From Chondrilla cf. caribensis (taxonomy: Eukaryota > Porifera > Demospongiae > Chondrillida > Chondrillidae): 64,000 nt of DNA. Below are positions 57,150 to 64,000 of this stretch, one piece after another (within the stretch, counting starts at the first letter, position 1; every line of letters starts with the position of its first letter). The notes under the pieces are model-generated. The model was not told where the DNA came from. It worked only from the letters and a program-made list of their open reading frames with translations, and made no database searches. Made by a program: the position numbers and the translations under genes. The DNA is taken from positions 2,308,289 to 2,372,288 of the forward strand of contig OZ026566.1 of NCBI GenBank assembly GCA_964020155.1. The letters run 5' to 3'.

Positions 57150-58008
57150 ATGCGTTAGATTTGACAACAATTACTTCCATTATTTCCCTATCCTAGAGTC
57201 CTCCTCTGATCTCCAGTGTGGTGCTATTATTGAGAAGTACAAGGACAGATTCCTGTCACACATTGATGCTCATGCTATTGCCAGAAAACTGGAGATAAAG
57301 AATGTCATCCCCAACAGGGTGTCCTACGAGATCAAGAACAGTGCTACAGAAGATGCCAACGACCTCTTGTTTCTCCACCTTCAATCCAATGCATCACTGG
57401 AAACCCTCCACAAACTGTGCGATGTGATGACAAGTACAAGTGGATATCCCAACATGAATAAACTTGGAAGTACTATGAAGAAAGACCTCCCTTTAGTAGG
57501 TTATGTTGCTGAGTCAAATGAGTACACATCTTACTCTAGCCTATATGCATGTTTGTGTGGTAATTATGGCATACTATATCCATACAGTACATGTAACACT
57601 CTACTAAGTAGATAAGTATGTTCATCACAATCATGTATGTGTGCGTAGATGTCTATGTATGTGTGTACAAAGTAGATCAGTCAGTTCATCAAATACATGT
57701 ATTTCTACATGTGTACAAAGCGGATCAGTACGTTCATCACATACACATATGTGTAGGTGTGTACAAAGTAGACTGGTACATTCTTCACATATGTTGTCTG
57801 AGTGGAGATACAATATCCTAGTTCGTGTCCACTTACATCTGTACACATACACAGTCCCACAGTGCATTGTTTTGTGGTCCAGTTACATTCAATAACTCCA
57901 CCTCTCCCACACACAGGTGTAACTGATAGACTGCATGTAGCCAGGCAGGAGTGGAGGATGCCAGCTGTAAACACCTTTAGTAGCATTCTTCCCAAAGTAT
58001 TCCTCTGA
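54210..58008 (+). CDS. P-loop/COR (ROCO-type) protein with CARD-like domain
   Basis: Exons 54210-54272, 54754-56916, 57197-57499 and 57917-58008 join with consistent phases and end at TGA. The large exon has a P-loop GPPEAGKT near 54810, a G3 motif DSGGQPSF near 55312 and GTRRNE near 55617, then a ~400-residue COR-like region. This includes LPLSWFQLHLICLASESG, VFHSLGVFSCPD and FVPSVLPPRSNP. It closes with a Cys-rich patch (CCTCTCDF, RCEICCLHPRR). Exon 57197-57499 encodes a helical fold (EKYKDRFLSHIDAHAIARKL, NDLLFLHLQSNASLETLHKL) that I read as a CARD-like death-fold domain. Such proteins are expanded in sponges and cnidarians and are thought to act in cytosolic signalling or innate immunity. 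The true N-terminus is unresolved; exon 53068-53338 would fit in phase. A Death or DED domain is an alternative reading of the tail. Confidence 0.7.
57096..57147. repeat. (TG)n microsatellite in ROCO-CARD intron
   Basis: About 50 bp of TG between the large exon and the CARD-like exon, preceded by GTATGCATGTGTGTG repeats. Confidence 0.92.
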
Positions 58009-58521
58009 CATCAAATTATCATTGTTTAAGTGTTTGTATTATAGCAAGCTATATAGCTAATTAATGTGCATTATGTTATGGATTGTGCTCAGTGGGGTCT
58101 TTTCTCTAATATCTTATATTGTCAGTGGCATGCAACAGGTTATGCAATTGACCTATATAGACCCCGCCTCCTCCACATCTGCTACAACGTTACTGATTAA
58201 CTTTTTACTTCACCTGCCGGAATCACAGTTTATTTGCCATTATGAAATTATAATAGTGGATTAATTATAAGAGCAGGTTCTTGAAGAAGATAGGTGTCTT
58301 AATTAGCCTCAGAATTACACACCGGAGAACTTGAAAGTAATATGTTTGCACGTACAGAGCGTAGATAGCTATTTACAGGCCGGATCGATGATACTTAGGG
58401 AACGGAATGGCGGAGTGACTGAAACGAGGAACGGAACGGAACAACGTGTTAATCATGTGACTGACACCTGATCGTTTCGACCTACAATTTCCTAAGCTTG
58501 CTCTCGATATTTAGCTGAACA
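58009..58521. other. intergenic, 5' flank of oxidase gene
   Basis: No gene is seen. A GGAACGGAA-rich stretch near 58397-58442 precedes the oxidase start codon and may be promoter-proximal. Confidence 0.45.
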
Positions 58522-61500
58522 ATGGAGTCCCTTGTACGTGAAGTCAACTTTCGTATTAACGGTAGGCCAGTAGCTTTGTCTGGTTTGGATCCAGCACTGT
58601 CCCTAAACGAATGGATCAGAGAGTACCGTGGTCTGACGGGGACCAAGAGGATGTGCGGTGAAGGAGGGTGCGGTTGCTGTGTAGTCTACTGCGAGTGGCT
58701 CGATCCTGGCCATCAAAGGAAGAAAGTGAAAGCATCTGTTAATTCGGTAAACGTTCACTAACGTGTATGTCAGGTATCTACACGCACATGTGCATACTAA
58801 ATATAATTTCAACAATGAACAAAATTCAGCACAGTACTAATTCTGTCTATTAATAATAGATCCAATTTAATATAATCTCGTAAATTGAAAAGGTTGCATT
58901 TATTAATCTTAGGGAATGTGTATACAGACACAACAAAACTACATGTATAGTTCGTAATATGGCTCCATATGATATGAACCATCGACTGATCTTGAGACCA
59001 TCACTCTTCTCGTGTAGTGCTTGTGTCCTTTGTATTCTGTCAACAACTGGGATATTACAACTGTCGAAGGAATTGGCAAGTGAGCGTGTGGCCTATTTCC
59101 ATCTGTACCTAACTGTTACTGTGTTGGTATCTGTTATAGTCTAACTGCACGTGCTGTGTTCATGATTCTTATGTTGCAGCTCCGTTGATGGATATCATGA
59201 CATCCAGAAAAGTGTTGTTGAGAACAATGCTAGCCAGTGTGGGTACTGTACACCAGGGTTTGTCATGAACATGTACAGGTAGGTCCCTGAGCTGCAGTCA
59301 TTGAAATGATCATGTACGTACTCACAGTATGCACATAATTGTACTCTATGAACTGATTAGTTTCTAATTTCTACTTTAGACGTTTCCCTAGCAACATACG
59401 TACATGTGCTTATTGATTTCCGTATGTATACTTCAAATTTCAAAGAATTTACATTCATAATATCTTTACGTCAGTTTTTATTTTGTGAACATAGTGTGTA
59501 CTATAAATTTGTCCAAATCTGTTTAGTTTTTAACTTTAATTCCATTTTAACTGTTATGCTCCTTTTTAGCCTTCTTCAAGGGAAGAATGTTGTTAGCAAA
59601 GAGGAAATTGAGGACAGTTTTGATGGGAATATTTGCAGATGTACAGGTTAGAGGTTTCTTGAGGATACAGTGCATTGCCCGGATTACTCTAAAGTGCTAT
59701 AATGCTTCATTTCAAATCATTTTTAAACCAGTTTCAAGTCACCTCGATATATCAATTATTATTATTTTGTAAAATATAGCAAATTTACCAAATCAATCAT
59801 GTAATCCCCTTTGTGCATTTACACAATACGTACGTAGGTTAAATCAGTTTCAATTCGAAGTGTAACCAGTAATATGTGTAAATCCAGTATAGAACCATGC
59901 TGTCATCTCTATTGGTAAGACTACAGTGTTTAGGATGTGCTATTTTGAAGTTTCAGTTGAACATCTCTACAACATCACTCCTGGTTCCTCACTTTACCTG
60001 TCATTATACCCTGCTTGCTGTTGTATCCAATACAATTACTGTGGATATGAATGCACAAGCACCCACAAACAGGTTGCATGTTTTATCTTGTTATAAAGAG
60101 ATTGTCCTTGTAAGAAGTGCTGTTGTAAAGAGGTTTGACTGTGTACATTATTCCATTCTCCTGATACCAACTTCATTGTACCACTTCAGTGCATATGTTG
60201 TCATCCCATAATATGTTGTTGTCCAATATCAAATGTTGTCATCCCATCATATTGATTACCATTCTGTCTATATATTATGGCACCATATTCAGGTTACCGT
60301 CCAATACTCGATGCAATGAAAACTTTTGCTGATGGAGAATCAAGGGGTGTTGTTGACATTGAAGATCTCTCTTCAAAGAAACCATGTTATTCCTCATGTC
60401 TGGGAGAGTGTGGGGCACAACAAAAGCAATGCCACTCAGGACTGCTCTGGTTTGGCCCTGTGTCAGTGGCCCAGGTCTTTGAAGTGATGAAGCAGTGCTC
60501 CAATAAGAATGTGCAAGTTATCTCTGGAGGCACTGGAAAGGGTATGCTGTACACACAGATCACAAGGCCGTGTGTACCTGTACTGTGGTGTCTGTGGTAC
60601 AGGTGTATACGTACATGTTACTCATTTACAGTGTACATTTCACGTATACAGTGAAACCTTGCTAATCCGACACCTCTATAATCCAACAATCTCTCTAATC
60701 CGACCATTATATGAGGTACTGTCACCATACATAAGTGTGGTAAGAGGCACTCCATAATTCAACAACCTCCTAATCCAACATTGTTCTCAGGTCCCATTGA
60801 GTGTCTGATTAGAGAGGTTTCACTGTACATATTTGTGTATGTGGTACTGCATAGTACGTATGTCATGAATGAGCAGATATAAGCTTGCATTGCAATTTCC
60901 TAAGTACAGAATCATGTACGTACTGTTGGACAGCACCTGATCCAGTGATGCTGTCAATTCATACATACGTACGTATATACATACGTATGTATATTGTGGA
61001 TTGAGTGGAACCTTTTAGTATTTCTCCTCAGGATTTCACATAAATTCCTAGTGTATTTGTACGTATAAGCCCACTTTGTTCATTCTGCTATGACTATAGC
61101 TCCATTATTAGTGTGTACTAGCATATCATGTACTGTGTATTATGCACAATGCATACTGTACAAAAATAATATATTATACAGTATATATACGTATGTACAT
61201 TTGTACTATATACATATTATATGCACAATATACTGTACATACGTATAATATTAGTGTACTATATATGTACGTATGTACACTGTACTGTTTCCTGTGCATG
61301 TAGGGATATTCAAAAATGATGCTGAACCAGATGTGATTGTTGACCTGAAAGGGATTGTGAGCCTTTGGAGAAGAGAAGTTAGTTTTTCTTATTTTCTCTA
61401 CAACATCGTGTGTTTGTTGTGTGAGTCATTGGTAGGAGTGGTTTGCTGATGATGGTTTGCTCCAGTCGTGATCCCTTCCATTCAGCTGCCCCGTAGCAAG

Positions 61501-62329
61501 CAATACATATAGTATCAGCCAGCCAACCAAGAAACTGGATATGAGACTGCATGTACATATGTACATATATGTACCTGCCCCACACTTACGTATATGGTAA
61601 TCTACTGCCTTGGGGTCTACTGTATATACTATACCACTGCTTTAATGCTGAACAGTGGCACAACCTAATTTGCTGTTTATATCCACAAGATCAGAGGTGT
61701 TGACACCTAGTCAGCTAACGTGTATAATAGTGGCATGTGGAGCAGTCCTTGATATCCTGAGCTGCCAGCACGTAACTCCCTACACCCCATGTGTGCAGCC
61801 ACTGGTTATTGCTCTACCTTGAGTTGTCTCTCGATAAAAGTGTTTTTGGGTTTTTTTTTCACAACAAACCTGTCTGTTCTTTGGGCTACCATTGTACAAT
61901 ACACATAAATTTCAGCTACACACTGTATGTGGTCAAACTGTATGATAATACATGTATGAACAGCTAGACACAATGTTTAAAAGTTATGAGGAACCTTACT
62001 GACACATGTGCATATAAATGTGTAGGTGACGGATAGGAGCCTTGTTGTGGGAGCTTGTGTGTCTTTAACACAGCTTATCGATGTACTTCGTGAAAATAAG
62101 GACAAGTCGTCTTCATTTGAAGAATTAGCCAGCCATTTACAAAAAGTTGGCAATGTTGCAGTTCGGAATGTGAGTGCATGAATGTATTGTCATTTTGACC
62201 CATCATTTACTGATGTCGTACTATACACTCATCATTGTTACTGGTCAGTTATCTCTTTCATTGTGTGCATACGTATATATGCGTGTATGTGTATGTGTGT
62301 GTGTGTGTGTGTGTGTGCACGCGCGTGTG

Positions 62330-62404
<75 letters not shown>

Positions 62405-62708
62405 CAATCATAATTGTGTGTTTAAATGATGTTTCATGCCTCCTAACCTACAGTGTGGATCTTGGGCTGGGAATATGATGCTGAAGAACAAACATGGTGA
62501 CTTCCCTTCCGATCTTGTCACAATGATGGAGGCTGCTGGATCCACAATCACCATAGCAACCACAGCTGAGGATACTCATACATACAGTTTGACAGAGTTC
62601 CTGACTCTCACGATGCATAACAAACTGATTGTATCCATGGAGATTCCTTTTCTTGGCAAAAATGAAAGATTGAAAACTTTTAAAGTCATGCCACGTGCTC
62701 AGGTTATC

Positions 62709-62759
<51 letters not shown>

Positions 62760-63938
62760 CACACTAAACTCTGTCTTGTTTTATATGTACATAAGTACGT
62801 ACTATACATAAATACTGTGGAGTCTCTGTTGAAGGACACCTGAATAATGCTATGCCACATAGTATAACTTGCCTCACTTCAAAGGACAACATTTGAGGCA
62901 CCCAAAGGCTTGTACGTATATACGTATGTACGTAGGTACCAAAGGTTTGTATGAGTTGTCTTATTGTAGCTTATGGATATGTGAGTTGTTTCGACCTTGC
63001 AATTACTGTTAAATGTACATACTGTGTATGTACAGTATGAGGCCGATTTGTTCTGATAGGGGCTATTAATTTGCTCTTGTAGTTTGTTATTTGTGAGTTC
63101 CGTATGTAGATGATTTGGTCTGACATTATCACATTACAGTGATGTTCATATGACATGCTCTCATAGAATGCTCACGCCTATGTGAATGCTGGCTTCCGGA
63201 TTGAGTGTGATCCCAGCTCTTCTGCTGTGACAGGAACACCAGCCATAGTGTTTGGAGGCATAGGAGAACATGAGGTGTGTATAGCAGTCATGTATTTCAG
63301 ATATATCTTTGGTCACGTGGGGATTAGTATGTAGGTGAATATGTCACTATTGGTCTTAACCATGCAGTAAAAGGGAAGCAATAAATGCCATCCTTTCAGT
63401 GCTACACACACATCACTGTATACCAGCCTATATTCTTGTATATGTGGACTGAATGAGCTGATAATGGTAGCGGGAGTAGCTAAGTTGATTTTTAGTGTTT
63501 AAATTTATTGAGATACATATAAAATCTAAATGTGTGTAGATCCATGCAAAAGACACGGAAACATTTATTGTAGGAAAGATTATGACAGATCAAACCACAT
63601 TACAAGGTGGGTACTTTCTATACTGTACATATTCGTACGTACATAGTGTCCCTTTGTGTGTTTATAGTGTGTGTGCATGTGTGTTCATAGTATGTGTGTG
63701 TGTGTGCGTACGTGCATGTGTGCATGTGTGCATACGTGCATGCATGCACACATTTGTTTCTGTGTCTGTGTGTCTCTGCATGTCTGTGTTTCGTCCATTC
63801 TAAAACACTTGTTGTTTTGTTCTGTCAACCCCACTAGGCGCTTTGTCTGTCTTGGAGAAGGAGTTGAATCCCAATCACTTACCTACTGCTGCCGCACCTA
63901 GCTACCAAAGGTCTCTTGCCTGCTCCTTGTTCTATAAG
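58522..63938 (+). CDS. aldehyde oxidase / xanthine dehydrogenase family, 5' part
   Basis: Molybdenum hydroxylase that oxidises aldehydes or purines, passing electrons through two 2Fe-2S clusters and FAD. Eleven exons join in phase: 58522-58746, 59018-59079, 59180-59278, 59570-59646, 60293-60541, 61304-61377, 62026-62169, 62454-62702, 63167-63274, 63540-63606, 63838-63938, giving 485 residues. The first cluster has CGEGGCGCC and [16 protein letters not shown] follows; the second cluster has [14 protein letters not shown] and NICRCTGYRP. The FAD domain contains VISGGTGKG (where classical xanthine dehydrogenase has a GNTxxG motif), [15 protein letters not shown] and [18 protein letters not shown]. 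It continues past the window with the molybdenum-binding half unseen, so aldehyde oxidase and xanthine dehydrogenase cannot be separated firmly. The FAD motif leans to aldehyde oxidase. Confidence 0.88.
60649..60825. mobile_element. 177-bp pogo/Tc1-type MITE
   Basis: CAGTGAAACCTTGCTAATCC at the left and its inverse (GGTTTCACTG with GATTAGAGA) at the right, flanked by TA on both sides. It lies in intron 5 of the oxidase gene. The CAGTGAAACCT end and TA duplication fit the Tc1/mariner-pogo group. Confidence 0.8.
62292..62400. repeat. (TG)n microsatellite in oxidase intron 7
   Basis: About 105 bp of TG with a CACGCGCG interruption. A second TG tract of about 50 bp lies at 62709-62758, just 6 bp after the donor of exon 8. 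Confidence 0.95.
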
Positions 63939-64000
63939 GTAATCACAGAACATGGTGGGCATGCACAATATTCACTGAGAACCATATTGTAGTAAATAAC

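Noticed and set aside
1..64000. tRNA or rRNA genes
   Set aside because: I scanned by eye for B-box-like GGTTCGANNCC and rRNA-like segments and saw none; a covariance-model scan would be decisive.

Overview
The window is nuclear DNA of an early-branching animal, most likely a demosponge. Genes are split by short GT-AG introns, there are animal families (VRK1-type kinase, molybdenum hydroxylase, ERCC6L2-type SNF2 protein, tubulin cofactor B exon, ankyrin-ROCO-Death and ROCO-CARD proteins), and there is a cluster of secreted collagen-like proteins with a C-terminal cysteine-rich domain that I know only from sponge gene models. No species can be named from the sequence alone.

Layout. 0.4-6.2 kb: a head-to-head pair, an unknown three-helix membrane protein (minus) and a complete ten-exon VRK1-like kinase (plus). 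6.5-27 kb: a birth-and-death cluster of nine collagen-like copies (two intact, seven broken or fragmentary) in a block that has been segmentally duplicated at least three times, with matching TATA promoters and matching minus-strand coding-like pieces. It is interrupted by 31-bp minisatellite arrays, foldback elements, non-autonomous DNA transposons and (GT)n tracts. 27-33 kb: two 5'-truncated non-LTR retrotransposon pieces with C-terminal zinc-finger/restriction-like-endonuclease regions. 33.3-43.8 kb: one gene for an ankyrin-Roc-COR-Death protein, split by a nearly pristine Ty3/gypsy element (LTRs with one mismatch, ATTA target duplication) and also carrying an in-frame stop. 43.8-44.8 kb: a minisatellite and a decayed second Death-domain exon derived from the same gene. 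45.5-46.6 kb: a TIR element enclosing a long hairpin. 46.8-52 kb: a 13-exon ERCC6L2-like gene that seems to lack the first ATPase lobe. 53.1-58 kb: a P-loop/COR/CARD-like gene, perhaps with a partial Neuralized repeat at its start. 58.5 kb to the right edge: the 5' eleven exons of an aldehyde oxidase/xanthine dehydrogenase gene.

How it fits together. VRK1, the ERCC6L2-like gene and the oxidase look like housekeeping or metabolic genes with no common pathway. The two ROCO/death-fold genes suggest signalling or innate-immunity functions; one of them is broken here. The collagen-like genes would be extracellular. Most remaining DNA is repeat. Exon boundaries are my reading of splice sites, supported by phase agreement and family similarity; no transcript data or database search was available.
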